Source: Pseudarthrobacter sulfonivorans (lineage in GTDB: Bacteria > Actinomycetota > Actinomycetes > Actinomycetales > Micrococcaceae). Taken from it: a stretch of DNA of 64,000 nucleotides. The notes under the pieces were generated by a model. It had not been told where the DNA came from. It saw nothing but the letters and a program-made list of their open reading frames with translations, and did not search any database. A program made the translations under genes and the position numbers. The stretch lies in assembly GCF_001484605.1 (NCBI RefSeq), contig NZ_CP013747.1, forward strand, positions 1,488,001-1,552,000, written 5' to 3'. The stretch's first letter is position 1; every line of letters starts with the position of its first letter. Shown here piece by piece: positions 10,488 to 19,475 of this stretch.

Positions 10488-10973
10488 TCAGCTGCCTTCT
10501 GCGATGAATTTGAACGAGTCGTAGTGGTCCTGCGTGTAGTACTTCTCGCCCTCGGAGCCGGTGACGATGCGGCGGGCTCCCCGGTCGGATTCACCCGGCG
10601 TGGGCACGGTGTACTCGCGGTAATAGCCTGAGCCCTGCCGCGGGAGAATGCGCTCGAAGTTGCCGAACGTCTTGTTGTCCTGGCTGTAGCGGTAGGGGCC
10701 TCCGGCACGGATGGCGGCAAGGGTAGTCCGAGCTTCGGCCGGCAGCTGGGATTCCTTGATCGCGGGCAACCCGGACGGGTTGGCGGGAACTACCGCCGGG
10801 GCCGGAACCTCCGCAGGACCCGGGACGGGAGCACCCGGGACCGGGGCCGCGCTGGAACTGGCTGCCGGCGTCGTACTTCCCGCTAGAGTCTCAAGGAGCC
10901 CAGGGCCGCCGAAAGCGAACACCGCTATGGCCAGCAGCCCGGTCAGCAGCAAGGCAATGGAGCGGTTGCGCAA
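10488..10973 (-). CDS. Secreted guanyl-specific ribonuclease (N1/T1, RNase Sa/barnase type)
   Basis: The 161-residue protein has a hydrophobic N-terminal signal or anchor (residues 5-25), a Pro/Ala/Val linker (about 33-68), then a microbial RNase domain. Candidate catalytic residues are Glu in YYREYTV, Arg in RGARRIV and His in YTQDHYDSF, in the order found in RNase Sa. The family cleaves RNA after guanosine. The start is TTG at 10973, with GGAGGGG 7 bases upstream. Barstar follows 8 bases after the stop, so toxin and inhibitor are co-transcribed with the toxin first. The role could be nutrient scavenging or killing of neighbours; the sequence does not decide. Confidence 0.88.
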   Translation of the reverse strand: MRNRSIALLLTGLLAIAVFAFGGPGLLETLAGSTTPAASSSAAPVPGAPVPGPAEVPAPAVVPANPSGLPAIKESQLPAEARTTLAAIRAGGPYRYSQDNKTFGNFERILPRQGSGYYREYTVPTPGESDRGARRIVTGSEGEKYYTQDHYDSFKFIAEGS

Positions 10974-10991
10974 TTTTGGTCCCCTCCGCAG

Positions 10992-13103
10992 TTACGTGCG
11001 GTAGATGTTAATCGAGTTCGCCTCGATGCTGTCCATCTCGCCGGACGCCACGCGGCTGCCCTGTCGAAGCTCGTGAAGCGGCGACGTTGTCAGCCGGAGT
11101 TCGAACATCCTGCGCGGCGTTCCGTCGTCATTCTTGAGTTCCGGAAGGGTGATATTCACGTCGGAGCCGCTGCCGTTGACCACTACGAGGCCCGCCAGCG
11201 TGCCGTCGTCCGAGCCAAGCAGGAGCTGCATGACCCGGTGCCGGGGATCATTCCACTGATCCATGGACATGGGCTGTCCGGCGTGATCAAACCAGTAGAT
11301 ATAGGACTGCTCATCCCGAGCCGGAAAATCATGGGGTTGGCTTGCCAGGAACTCCTTGCGCAGCCGGACGTAGCGCTTTGTGCTGCGGAGCATCTCTGCG
11401 GATTCCGGCGTACGCGTCCAGTCGAGCCATGCCAGTGGGTTGTCCTGGCAGTAGGCGTTGTTGTTTCCCTGCTGCGTGCGTGCCAGCTCGTCGCCGGCGG
11501 TGATCATGGGCACACCGAGCGAAATCATCAGGGACGCCATGAGGTTCCGCCGGGACTGCGACCGCTGCGCCAGGATGCTCTCGTCCTCGCTCCGGCCTTC
11601 GAAACCGTGGTTGTAGCTGCGGTTGTCCCCGTGCCCGTCCCGGTTCTGCTCGCCGTTGGCCTCGTTGTGTTTACGGTCGTAGGACACAAGGTCGTTGAGC
11701 GTGAAGCCGTCGTGTGCCGTGATGAGGTTGACCGACGCCAGCCTGGAACGGCCCGACGCTTCAAAGAGCCCGGCAGACCCGGATAGGGCATCAGCCAGCC
11801 GCGCCACGGACCCGCCCTGCCCGCCGGCTTCGATGGCCGCCCGGTCGGCAAGCCAGAAGGAGCGGACGCCGTCCCGGAAGTGGTCGTTCCAGTCAACCCA
11901 GCCGCCCGGGAACCGTCCCGTCTGCCAGCCGCCGTAGCCGACGTCCCAGGGCTCGGCGATCAGTTTTACGTCAGACAGCACGGGATCGGCGGCCACAGCC
12001 ACCAGGAACGGGTGCCGGGGATCAAACTCGTTGTCCGCGTTCCGGCAGAGCGTCACGGCCAGGTCGAAACGGAAGCCGTCGATGTGGAATTCGTCCACCC
12101 AATACCGGAGGGAATCCAGCACCAACTGGACCACCCTGGGCTGGCCGAAATTCAGGCTGTTGCCGCAGCCCGTAGTGTCGATGTACTTCCCGTGGCCATC
12201 CGTTCGGTAGTACGTGTCCTCACCGAGTCCGCGGAAGCTGATGGCCTGGCCGTCCGGGCCGCCCTCGGCAGTGTGGTTGTAGACGACGTCGAGAATCACT
12301 TCCAGCCCTGCCGCGTGGAGCAGCTTGACCATTCCCTTGAACTCGTCCTGGACGGCGTGCGGTCCGGCATCCCGCGCCGCCTGCGTCGCATAGGCTGCGT
12401 GCGGTGCGAAAAAAGCGGCCGTGTTGTAGCCCCAGTAGTTGGTCAGGCCGAGGTTCTGCAGGTGCAGCTCATCGAGGTGGAAGTGCACCGGGAGCAGCTG
12501 GACAGCGGTAATGCCCAGGCTCTTGAAATGCTCGATGATGGCCGGATGGGCCATTCCGGCGTAGGTTCCGCGCAGCTCCTCGGGGACATCGGGATGCAGC
12601 ATGCTCTGGCCGCGGACATGGGCCTCGTAGATGATGGTGTTCCGCCACTGCGTCCGGGGAAGTTCGTCGGTGCCCCAGTCAAAATCGCCGGCCATCCGGA
12701 CGCTCGTCAGGAAACCCTCCCGCTGGTCCACCGCCCGGCCGTAAGGATCGAGCAAAAGAGGCTGCCCGCCGTCGTCGTCCAGGTCCACGATGGGGACCGC
12801 CAGCGGCAACGGGTCCGCCTTGGACGTGGCACGGAAACCGTACAGCGATCCGTACGGGAAATCCTCAACAATTCCATGGTGCACGCCGTGCGTGACATTG
12901 GGCAGGGTCTGCAGATGCCACTCGCTGCCCGGGGCCTTGTAGGCAATCTCAAGGTTCTCCACAGCCGGGGCGTACACGGCCACGTTGGCGCTGGACTGCA
13001 CGCCGTAATCCGCTCCCGATCCCGGGCGCGGGACGCTGACACCGAGCGGATATGCCGAAGAGGCATCCCTGGTGGAAGCGGTATCGAAAAGCGGCATGAC
13101 CAT
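10992..13103 (-). CDS. glgX: Glycogen debranching enzyme GlgX (isoamylase-type)
   Basis: GlgX hydrolyses alpha-1,6 branches of phosphorylase-limited glycogen and so completes the work of glgP. An N-terminal CBM48-like domain (about 15-125) precedes the GH13 barrel. The nucleophile region is HIDGFRFDLAVTLCR, the acid KLIAEPWDVGYGG, and the third site TAHDGFTLNDLVSYDRKHNE. In-frame ATGs lie at 13112, 13103 and 13097. I choose 13103, giving 703 residues, because TACCAT lies exactly 7 bases before it, although that hexamer includes part of the ATG at 13112. The gene follows rlmB after a 250-base gap full of inverted repeats and precedes the RNase gene by 18 bases. Confidence 0.92.
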   Translation of the reverse strand: MVMPLFDTASTRDASSAYPLGVSVPRPGSGADYGVQSSANVAVYAPAVENLEIAYKAPGSEWHLQTLPNVTHGVHHGIVEDFPYGSLYGFRATSKADPLPLAVPIVDLDDDGGQPLLLDPYGRAVDQREGFLTSVRMAGDFDWGTDELPRTQWRNTIIYEAHVRGQSMLHPDVPEELRGTYAGMAHPAIIEHFKSLGITAVQLLPVHFHLDELHLQNLGLTNYWGYNTAAFFAPHAAYATQAARDAGPHAVQDEFKGMVKLLHAAGLEVILDVVYNHTAEGGPDGQAISFRGLGEDTYYRTDGHGKYIDTTGCGNSLNFGQPRVVQLVLDSLRYWVDEFHIDGFRFDLAVTLCRNADNEFDPRHPFLVAVAADPVLSDVKLIAEPWDVGYGGWQTGRFPGGWVDWNDHFRDGVRSFWLADRAAIEAGGQGGSVARLADALSGSAGLFEASGRSRLASVNLITAHDGFTLNDLVSYDRKHNEANGEQNRDGHGDNRSYNHGFEGRSEDESILAQRSQSRRNLMASLMISLGVPMITAGDELARTQQGNNNAYCQDNPLAWLDWTRTPESAEMLRSTKRYVRLRKEFLASQPHDFPARDEQSYIYWFDHAGQPMSMDQWNDPRHRVMQLLLGSDDGTLAGLVVVNGSGSDVNITLPELKNDDGTPRRMFELRLTTSPLHELRQGSRVASGEMDSIEANSINIYRT

Positions 13104-13110
13104 CACGTCC

Positions 13111-13116
13111 ATGGTA
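13111..13116 (-). promoter_or_regulatory. Leaderless -10 box of glgX
   Basis: On the minus strand TACCAT is followed by GGACGTG and the ATG at 13103. No Shine-Dalgarno sequence is seen before any of the three candidate ATGs. Confidence 0.4.
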
Positions 13117-13203
13117 GCGGCCAGCGGTTGTTGAACTGCACCGGTGCTTTTATGACGACATCCAAGGGTCCGGGCAAACCGCCGGGAGTTCTAACCCGAG
13201 AGC

Positions 13204-13240
13204 GAGACCCCTCGTGCCGTGATGTGGCATGAAGGGTCTC
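13204..13240. repeat. Imperfect inverted repeat (hairpin)
   Basis: The 15-base arms 13204-13218 and 13226-13240 match at 13 positions, both differences allowing G-U pairs in RNA. The right arm runs into CTCGACAGGCTCGACCACCG, which resembles an intergenic repeat I recall as common in Arthrobacter. No gene is seen in the 13113-13359 gap. Confidence 0.6.
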
Positions 13241-13268
13241 GACAGGCTCGACCACCGAGGGGCAGTCG

Positions 13269-13350
13269 CGGCGGAGGCCGGGCTTTTGCGTAGGCTGCGT
13301 TGTTGCGTGAGGAACGAGCGCAGCAGCCGGCAAAAGTCCGGCCTCCGCCG
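13269..13350. repeat. Long inverted repeat, possible rlmB terminator
   Basis: Arms of 21 bases (13269-13289 and 13330-13350) are reverse complements with one mismatch. The 40-base loop has its own stem, GCTGCG with CGCAGC. The structure begins 10 bases after the rlmB stop on the minus strand, so it could terminate rlmB transcription. Its size is more like a dispersed repeat element. Confidence 0.75.
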
Positions 13351-13359
13351 CACCGAGGA

Positions 13360-14349
13360 CTACTTGACGTCGCGCTGCCTCGAGATTTCGTACAGGGAGA
13401 TGCCAACGGCCATGGAGGCGTTGAGCGATTCCATGGCGGAGTTGATCGGGATGGAGACGATCTGGTCGCAGTTTTCGCGGACCAGGCGGCTCAGGCCCTT
13501 GCCTTCGGAACCGACCACAATGCAGACGGGCTCGGCGGCCAGGGTGAGGTCAGGCAGCGAAACGTCGCCGTCGCCGTCGAGCCCTAAGACAAAGATGCCC
13601 ATGTTCTTGAACTGCTTCAGGGCACTGTTCAGGTTGGCGGCACGTGCCACCGGAACACGCACGGCAGCGCCGGCGCTGGTCTTCCAGGCCGAGGCTGTGA
13701 CGCCCACGGAGCGGCGTTCCGGGACGATGACGCCGTGGCCGCTGAAGGCCGAGACGGAGCGGATGATGGCACCAAGGTTGCGCGGGTCCGTGATGCCGTC
13801 CAGGGCAACGAACAGCGGGGCGTTGGATACGTGGCCCTTCTTCCAGCGGTCCACGGTTTCCTCGGCCAGGTCATAAGCGTCCTGGTACTCGTACGGCGGG
13901 ATCTGCAGGACCAGGCCCTGGTGGATAGCGTCGTCCGTCATGCGGTCAAGTTCGGGCTTGCCGGTCTCAAGCAGCGGGATACCGCGTTCGGCGGCGATCT
14001 TCAGCGACTCCTTGACACGGTCATCCATTTCAATCCGGATGGCGATGTGCAGGGCCTTCGCGGGGATCCCGGCGCGGAGGGCTTCCACCACGGAGTTACG
14101 GCCGGTGACGACTTCCTCGGTGGCGCGGCCCTTGGGACCCGTGCGGGAGGCTCCGGCGCTGCGGGCACCCGTGCCGCGCTTGGCGGCCGAACGTTCGGCA
14201 AGCTGCTTGCTCTTGTGCGCCTTGTGGTACGGGCGGTCCTCCGCCTTGGGCGTGGGACCCTTGCCTTCCAGGGCCTTACGGCCATGACCACCGGTTCCGA
14301 TGGTTGGCCCCTTCTTTGCTTTGACCGACCGGCGACCGTTGTTGGCCAT
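13360..14349 (-). CDS. rlmB: 23S rRNA (guanosine-2'-O-)-methyltransferase RlmB (SpoU/TrmH family)
   Basis: This SPOUT enzyme methylates a ribose of 23S rRNA from S-adenosylmethionine. Residues 1-75 are a long Lys/Arg/Gly-rich tail of low complexity, common in actinobacterial homologues. The substrate-binding domain follows (VTGRNSVVEALRAG). The SPOUT domain has LDGITDPRNLGAIIRS (motif 1), VVGSEGKGLSRLV (motif 2) and IPINSAMESLNASMAVGISLYE (motif 3, knot). The length is 329 residues. The ATG at 14349 has GGGTGG upstream, so this gene is leadered. It follows cysS by about 70 bases, the gene order I recall from mycobacteria. Confidence 0.93.
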   Translation of the reverse strand: MANNGRRSVKAKKGPTIGTGGHGRKALEGKGPTPKAEDRPYHKAHKSKQLAERSAAKRGTGARSAGASRTGPKGRATEEVVTGRNSVVEALRAGIPAKALHIAIRIEMDDRVKESLKIAAERGIPLLETGKPELDRMTDDAIHQGLVLQIPPYEYQDAYDLAEETVDRWKKGHVSNAPLFVALDGITDPRNLGAIIRSVSAFSGHGVIVPERRSVGVTASAWKTSAGAAVRVPVARAANLNSALKQFKNMGIFVLGLDGDGDVSLPDLTLAAEPVCIVVGSEGKGLSRLVRENCDQIVSIPINSAMESLNASMAVGISLYEISRQRDVK

Positions 14350-14418
14350 GATTTTTCCACCCTTGATTGTTTGACTGAGTCTGCTTACCAGTCTACTGAA
14401 TCAAGTAAAATCGCCGGT

Positions 14419-15876
14419 TCAGTCCCGTTGCAGGCTCCAGGTAGCGCCATTTGGGCCATCTTCGACGACGACGCCGGCCGCCTTCAGCGTGTCGCGGATG
14501 GCGTCGGAGGCAGCCCAGTCCTTGGTGGCCCGGGCCTGAGTGCGGGCAGCGAGCTGGGCTTCCACCAGGACGTCGAGGGCGGCCGATTCCCGGGCGTCCG
14601 ACGCCGGGCCGGACGCCACCGCATTCAGGCCCAGGACCCGCAGCATGTCATGCACGCTGTGCAGCGCCTGCTGTGCGTCCTCCAGCTTCCCCTCCGTCAA
14701 GGCAGTGTTGCCGGCACGGACTGTTTCGTGGACCACTGCGAGGGCCTGCGGCACGTTGAGATCGTCATCCATGGCGCTCTCGAACGCCTCGGGAACCTTG
14801 CCATAGGTGGCGAAGGTGTAGTTCCCACCGGCGGCGAGGGCCCGAACGGCGCGGCTGATGAAGCCGTCAATGCGTTCGACGGCGGCGGCGGCCTCGTCGA
14901 GCGATGTGGGGCGGTAGTCCAGCACTGAGCGGTAGTGGGCCTGCCCAAGGTAGTAGCGGACCACCCGCGGCGACGCGATGTCCAGCATCTCCGAAGGGCT
15001 GATGGTGTTGCCGATGGACTTGGACATTTTCTCGCCCTGGTACGTGACCATACCGTTGTGCATCCAGAAGTTGGCGAAACCATGCCCTGCGGCCTGGGAC
15101 TGCGCCATTTCGTTTTCGTGGTGCGGGAAGCGCAGGTCCAGTCCGCCGCCGTGGATATCAAATTCGGTGCCGAGGTACTTGGTGACCATGGCGGAGCATT
15201 CCAGGTGCCAGCCCGGACGTCCGGCGCCCCAGGGCGAGGCCCAGCTCGCCGTCGTCGGCTCTCCTTCTTTGGAGCCCTTCCACAGCGCAAAGTCGCGGGG
15301 GTCCTTCTTGCCCCGGGGATCCGCGTCCGGGGCACCCTGCATGTCGTCAATGTTCTGGCGCGTCAGTGACCCGTACTTGTCCCAGGACCGCACGTCGAAG
15401 TAGACGTCGCCGGAATCGTCCAGCGCCGGGTAGGCGTGGCCGCGGTCGATCAGCTGCAGGATCAGCGCATGCATTTCGGGGATATGGCCGGTTGCCCGTG
15501 GCTCATAAGTGGGGCGGGAAACGCCGAGCGTGTCGTAGGCCTGCAGGAACGCCTGCTCGTAGCGGTAGGCCAGGGCCCACCATTCCTCCTCGCGGACGGT
15601 ATCCGGTCCGGCTTCGAAGTCCGGGCTGAATGACTCGGCAGACTTGACGAGGATCTTGTCATCGATGTCCGTGACATTGCGGACCGCAGTGACCCGGAGC
15701 CCCCGGTACTCGAGCCAGCGGGTGAGCTGGTCAAAGGCGATCGCCGAGCGGATGTGACCTACGTGGGGCATGCCCTGCACAGTGGCTCCGCAGTAGTACA
15801 GGCTCGCTTTTCCCGGGACGAGAGGAACGAAGTCACGGACTTCGGCGGACGCGGTGTCATAGAAGCGGAGAGTCAC
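14419..15876 (-). CDS. cysS: Cysteinyl-tRNA synthetase
   Basis: CysS charges tRNA-Cys. The 485-residue class I synthetase has the first zinc Cys in [14 protein letters not shown] as its HIGH motif, KMSKS in [10 protein letters not shown] and a C-terminal DALR-type helical domain. It could be confused with MshC, but length, C-terminal domain and position beside rlmB and ispF favour CysS. The GTG start at 15876 is preceded by TAATCT at a 6-base gap, which argues for a leaderless transcript starting here rather than read-through from ispF. Confidence 0.95.
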   Translation of the reverse strand: MTLRFYDTASAEVRDFVPLVPGKASLYYCGATVQGMPHVGHIRSAIAFDQLTRWLEYRGLRVTAVRNVTDIDDKILVKSAESFSPDFEAGPDTVREEEWWALAYRYEQAFLQAYDTLGVSRPTYEPRATGHIPEMHALILQLIDRGHAYPALDDSGDVYFDVRSWDKYGSLTRQNIDDMQGAPDADPRGKKDPRDFALWKGSKEGEPTTASWASPWGAGRPGWHLECSAMVTKYLGTEFDIHGGGLDLRFPHHENEMAQSQAAGHGFANFWMHNGMVTYQGEKMSKSIGNTISPSEMLDIASPRVVRYYLGQAHYRSVLDYRPTSLDEAAAAVERIDGFISRAVRALAAGGNYTFATYGKVPEAFESAMDDDLNVPQALAVVHETVRAGNTALTEGKLEDAQQALHSVHDMLRVLGLNAVASGPASDARESAALDVLVEAQLAARTQARATKDWAASDAIRDTLKAAGVVVEDGPNGATWSLQRD

Positions 15877-15882
15877 CGCTCC

Positions 15883-15888
15883 AGATTA
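15883..15888 (-). promoter_or_regulatory. Leaderless -10 box of cysS
   Basis: TAATCT on the minus strand is followed by GGAGCG and then the GTG of cysS. It matches the TANNNT form well. The GGAG in the gap is too close to the start to act as a normal ribosome binding site. Confidence 0.55.
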
Positions 15889-15949
15889 GCGGAAAAGGCC
15901 TGTGTGCCGGCCCCCGCGCCTTATCCGGCCTGAACAGCGCTGCGTTGAA

Positions 15950-16447
15950 TCACCGGGGATAGACCAAAGCGGTGGCGACGGCGGAAATGCCCTCGCCCCT
16001 GCCGGTGAAACCGAGTCCGTCGCTGGTGGTGGCCGTGACACTGACCGGCGCCCCTGCCGCCTCGCTCAGCACGCGTTGGGACTCTTCCCGCCGCGGGCCG
16101 AATTTGGGCCGGGTAGCCACGAACTGCACTGCCACGTTGCCGATCTCAAAGCCGGCGGCACGGACAAGCCTTGCCGCCTCGGTCAGGAGCGTGACGCCGG
16201 AGGCTCCGGCGAACTCCGGACGGTCGGTGCCGAAATGCGTGCCGAGGTCCCCGATGCCGGCGGCCGAGAACAGGGCGTCGGCGGCTGCGTGGGCCACCGG
16301 GTCCCCGTCCGAATGCCCGGCCAGTCCACGCTCGCCTTCCCAGAACAGCCCGCCCAGCCAGAGCGGACGGGGAAGGTCAGGGGACGCGTAGGCATGGACA
16401 TCCAGGCCGATACCCGTGCGCGGCAGGATCATCTTGGCTTCACTCAT
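15950..16447 (-). CDS. ispF: 2-C-methyl-D-erythritol 2,4-cyclodiphosphate synthase
   Basis: IspF forms the cyclodiphosphate in the MEP pathway of isoprenoid synthesis. The 165-residue protein has the metal motif D-x-H in GIGLDVHAY and the signature [17 protein letters not shown], followed by GDLGTHF. It starts 2 bases after the ispD stop, so the two MEP enzymes form an operon on the minus strand. An alternative family is not plausible. Confidence 0.95.
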   Translation of the reverse strand: MSEAKMILPRTGIGLDVHAYASPDLPRPLWLGGLFWEGERGLAGHSDGDPVAHAAADALFSAAGIGDLGTHFGTDRPEFAGASGVTLLTEAARLVRAAGFEIGNVAVQFVATRPKFGPRREESQRVLSEAAGAPVSVTATTSDGLGFTGRGEGISAVATALVYPR

Positions 16448-16449
16448 GC

Positions 16450-17256
16450 CTAACCCTCCACCCAGCGGATGCCCAGCGGGCCTTCCAGCAGCCCCTCGGC
16501 AATGATCAGGTCCAGTGGCGTGGTGATTTTTAATGACTGTGTAGAGCCATGGACGGCGTGCACGGGAACTCCCAGGAGTTCCACCAGCATGGCGTCGTCG
16601 GTGACCGCGGCAGCCTGTTTCTCGTCAAAGTCCGCCGCTGCCTGATGGGCCTGGATCAGTGTGGACAGGCGGAACCCTTGGGGCGTCTGGACCGAACGGA
16701 GCTCCTCCCGCGGCGCGGTCCCGGTCACGAGTTCCGGGGCGATGCTGCTGTCGTCACCGGTCGTGGGGGTAACCATCTTCACCGTATCCACCACCGGTAC
16801 GGCAGGAATCACTGCAACGGCGCCGGCAGCCAGGGAATCGACGACACGGTGGAAAACATACTCGGGCGTCAGCGCCCTGGCGGCGTCGTGGACCAGCACA
16901 GCTTCGGTGCCGTCCAGCAAGGCCGCCAACGCTGACCGCACGGAAGCGGCACGGGTGGCACCGCCGTCGACCGTTGTCAGCACGGGAAGCGGGTTCTCCT
17001 GGTTGTCATCGTGCCCCGCCCGGAGTTCCTCGGCGAAGGCCGCGCACAATTCCTGCAGGACCGTATCGCCAGGCGGCAGGGCCACACAGATCTGGCGTGC
17101 GACTCCGGCGGCAGCGACGCCCCGGAGGGCATGGGTGAGGATGGCGTCACTCCCCAGCGGCACGCGCGCCTTGGGCATGCCGTAACCCAGCCGCTCACCG
17201 GAACCTGCGGCCACAATGACGACGGCGGTGACGGGGCGGGGAAGTCCGTTATTCAT
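16450..17256 (-). CDS. ispD: 2-C-methyl-D-erythritol 4-phosphate cytidylyltransferase
   Basis: IspD joins CTP and MEP in the third step of the MEP pathway. From ATG 17256 the protein has 268 residues. It opens [20 protein letters not shown], with the nucleotide loop [19 protein letters not shown] and the [16 protein letters not shown] motif. An upstream in-frame ATG at 17346 would add 30 residues with no family resemblance. I prefer 17256 because TAGGCT lies 7 bases before it. The substrate domain contains a few low-complexity insertions, including a stretch near DDNQENP. Confidence 0.93.
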   Translation of the reverse strand: MNNGLPRPVTAVVIVAAGSGERLGYGMPKARVPLGSDAILTHALRGVAAAGVARQICVALPPGDTVLQELCAAFAEELRAGHDDNQENPLPVLTTVDGGATRAASVRSALAALLDGTEAVLVHDAARALTPEYVFHRVVDSLAAGAVAVIPAVPVVDTVKMVTPTTGDDSSIAPELVTGTAPREELRSVQTPQGFRLSTLIQAHQAAADFDEKQAAAVTDDAMLVELLGVPVHAVHGSTQSLKITTPLDLIIAEGLLEGPLGIRWVEG

Positions 17257-17263
17257 GCGGTCC

Positions 17264-17269
17264 AGCCTA
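17264..17269 (-). promoter_or_regulatory. Leaderless -10 box of ispD-ispF
   Basis: On the minus strand TAGGCT is followed by GGACCGC and the ATG of ispD. This gives ispD-ispF a promoter independent of carD, which ends in a hairpin about 110 bases upstream. Confidence 0.5.
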
Positions 17270-17342
17270 CGTGCCTGCCTGCCCGGCGTGCCGAACCCCA
17301 CCCGCGCGACGCGCCTGCCGCTGCGGACTGAACCGAAAAAGG

Positions 17343-17381
17343 GCAAAAAGAAACCCCGGAGGCACTTGCGTACCCCCGGGG
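17343..17381 (-). terminator. Rho-independent terminator of carD
   Basis: Read on the minus strand, CCCCGG (17381-17376) pairs with CCGGGG (17359-17354) and is followed by TTTCTTTTT. It begins 9 bases after the carD stop. Confidence 0.75.
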
Positions 17382-17389
17382 CTCAATTC

Positions 17390-17872
17390 TTAGGAAGCCA
17401 GGACCTCGTCGAGAACGCTTGCAGCCTTCTCTTCATCAGTCTTTTCAGCCAGTGCAAGTTCTGAAATCAGAATCTGACGGGCCTTGGCCAGCATGCGCTT
17501 CTCACCTGCGGAAAGGCCCCGATCGTGATCACGGCGCCAGAGGTCGCGAACAACCTCTGCTACCTTGATGACGTCACCGGAAGCAAGCTTCTCCAGATTT
17601 GCCTTGTATCTGCGCGACCAGTTGGTGGGTTCTTCAGTGAACTCAGCCCGGAGAACATCAAATACGTGCTCCAGACCTTCCTTGCCCACTACGTCACGGA
17701 CCCCAACAAGGTCAACGTTCTCTGCTGGAACTTCAATGGTCAGATCACCCTGAGCCACCTTGAGCTTGAGATACATTTTCTCTTCGCCCTTGACAGTGCG
17801 CATCTTGATTTCTTCAATTTTTGCAGCACCGTGGTGAGGGTAAACTACTGTCTCGCCGACCTCAAATACCAT
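17390..17872 (-). CDS. carD: CarD-family transcription factor, RNA polymerase-binding
   Basis: CarD binds the RNA polymerase beta subunit and stabilises open complexes at many promoters, notably of rRNA genes. The 160-residue protein has an N-terminal Tudor-like domain ([22 protein letters not shown]) and a C-terminal helical DNA-binding domain with the conserved [16 protein letters not shown] and the Trp of VVRDLWRRD. The start is the ATG at 17872, with AAAGGGGA upstream. An upstream in-frame start at 17908 lies before that ribosome binding site. The gene is divergent from an LpqE-like lipoprotein. Confidence 0.95.
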   Translation of the reverse strand: MVFEVGETVVYPHHGAAKIEEIKMRTVKGEEKMYLKLKVAQGDLTIEVPAENVDLVGVRDVVGKEGLEHVFDVLRAEFTEEPTNWSRRYKANLEKLASGDVIKVAEVVRDLWRRDHDRGLSAGEKRMLAKARQILISELALAEKTDEEKAASVLDEVLAS

Positions 17873-18127
17873 GTGGACATTCCCCTTTCCCGCAGACCAG
17901 TTTATCACGATTCAGGCATATGACTGGCCTCGAACCGGCCCCGGAACCCCGGAAATACGCGGAAAATGGGCAGAATAGACCCCCTTCGCCCCCTTGACGA
18001 ATGCAGATAATAGTGCATGCGCGGCCTGCTGCCAAGGGCAATATGACCGTGCGGAATCCTCGTTTGGGCCGGTTTGCCGCTAGGCTATGGCTGAATAATG
18101 TTTCAAGACTCTCGAGGAGTACGTGAC

Positions 18128-18688
18128 GTGCGTTTCACTGCGATGAACCGGGCCCAGGGCGGCAAACTGGCACTGGCGGCAGGTTCCCTGGCCCTCGCCC
18201 TGGCGACGATGACCGGCTGTGGCTACATCAACCCCCAGCAGACTTCTCACCAGTACGCGGCGTCGGACGGTATCCGCGCCGACCTGGGTCCGCTGCAGCT
18301 GCGCAACATGCTGATTGTCTCCGCCGGCGCAGACAAGCCCGGCCGCCTGCTCGGCGCCGTTTACAACTCCTCTTCGCAGGACGTCAAGCTCACCCTCAAC
18401 GGGGCTGAGGGTTCACAGACGCAGGTGCCGGTGAAAGCCAACTCCTACACCCTGCTCAACGACTCCACGGATGAAGCCATCCTCAGCACGAGCGGCGGCA
18501 TCGCCGGCTCCCTCGTCGATGTGAAGATCACCGAAGACGGCACCAACGTGAGCAAGACTGTCCGCGTGCCTGTCCTGGATGGTTCCCTCGCGGAGTACAA
18601 GGAGTACCTGCCGGCCGGCAGCGAACCGACCGGATCCGCCACACCCAGTCCGTCGCCGTCGGCCACCGGCACTGGTGCGGCCCACTAA
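18128..18688 (+). CDS. LpqE-like secreted lipoprotein
   Basis: The protein has a signal peptide with lipobox TMTGC; the Cys (about residue 31) becomes the lipidated N-terminus. A beta-rich domain follows (about 55-155, with LRNMLIVSAG and GRLLGAVYNSSSQDVKLTLNG). The last 20 residues are a Ser/Pro/Thr-rich tail. The GTG at 18128 has GAGGAG about 8 bases upstream. Position divergent from carD and overall form match mycobacterial LpqE, but the molecular role is unknown. A distant relation to copper-chaperone-like PCu(A)C domains is possible. I do not see the Met/His metal motif of that family. Confidence 0.75.
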   Translation: MRFTAMNRAQGGKLALAAGSLALALATMTGCGYINPQQTSHQYAASDGIRADLGPLQLRNMLIVSAGADKPGRLLGAVYNSSSQDVKLTLNGAEGSQTQVPVKANSYTLLNDSTDEAILSTSGGIAGSLVDVKITEDGTNVSKTVRVPVLDGSLAEYKEYLPAGSEPTGSATPSPSPSATGTGAAH

Positions 18689-18700
18689 GCAGCAGCAAAG

Positions 18701-18743
18701 CACAAAAGGAGGGGCTCCCCGCGGGGAGCCCCTCCTTTTTGTG
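18701..18743 (+). terminator. Strong bidirectional terminator
   Basis: A near-perfect stem of about 20 bases spans CACAAAAGGAGGGGCTCCCC and its complement, with A-run and T-run on either side. It ends the lipoprotein gene and also serves the convergent regX3. Confidence 0.92.
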
Positions 18744-18794
18744 CACTTGAACTCTGGTGCGCCTGATGCCCGGCGTGCCATACGGCGGAGAGGC

Positions 18795-19475
18795 CTACGG
18801 CTCGAACTTGTAGCCCAGGCCGCGGACGGTTACCAGGAAACGCGGTATGGACGGGTCGGGCTCGATCTTGCCGCGCAGCCGCTTGACATGCACGTCCAGG
18901 GTTTTGGTGTCCCCCACGTAGTCCGAACCCCAGACCCGGTCGATCAGCTGGCCGCGGGTGAGTACGCGGCCAGAGTTGCGCAGCAGCATTTCCAGCAACT
19001 CGAACTCCTTCAGCGGCAAGAGGACCTGCTGGCCATCCACGCTGACCACATGCCGTTCGATGTCCATCCGGACAGGGCCGGCCTGGACTGTGGCCGAGAT
19101 CAGTTCCTCAGGTTCACCTTGCCGGCGGAGTACGGCTCGGACGCGGGCCACCAGCTCGCGGGAGGAGTAGGGCTTGGTGACGTAGTCATCAGCGCCAAGC
19201 TCCAGGCCAACCACCTTGTCAATCTCGGAGTCCTTGGCCGTCAGCATGATGACCGGAACGCTGGAGCGCTGCCGCAGCTGGCGGCAGACCTCAGTGCCCG
19301 ACAGGCCGGGGAGCTGCAGGTCCAGCAGCACCAGATCCGCCCCGTTCCGGTCGAATTCGGTGATGGCGTCGAGGCCGTTGTCAACCACTTCTACCTCGAA
19401 CCCCTCCTTGCCCAGTAGATAGGACAACGGATCACTGAACGATTCTTCGTCTTCGACAATCAAAATCCTGCTCAA
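18795..19475 (-). CDS. regX3: Two-component response regulator RegX3 (OmpR family)
   Basis: This 226-residue regulator of the phosphate-starvation response has a receiver domain (1-115) with phosphorylated Asp52 in LVLLDLQLPG, Thr in LTAKD and Lys in VTKPYSSREL. A winged-helix DNA-binding domain follows (about 130-226; TKTLDVHVKRLRGKIE). Its start overlaps the senX3 stop by 4 bases. Sensor partner, divergent phoU and a PHO box upstream of senX3 support the assignment over other OmpR regulators. Confidence 0.93.
   Translation of the reverse strand: MSRILIVEDEESFSDPLSYLLGKEGFEVEVVDNGLDAITEFDRNGADLVLLDLQLPGLSGTEVCRQLRQRSSVPVIMLTAKDSEIDKVVGLELGADDYVTKPYSSRELVARVRAVLRRQGEPEELISATVQAGPVRMDIERHVVSVDGQQVLLPLKEFELLEMLLRNSGRVLTRGQLIDRVWGSDYVGDTKTLDVHVKRLRGKIEPDPSIPRFLVTVRGLGYKFEP

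Noticed and set aside
11880..13232. Long plus-strand frame opposite glgX
   Set aside because: It is an antisense shadow of a well-supported GH13 enzyme and shows no family motifs.
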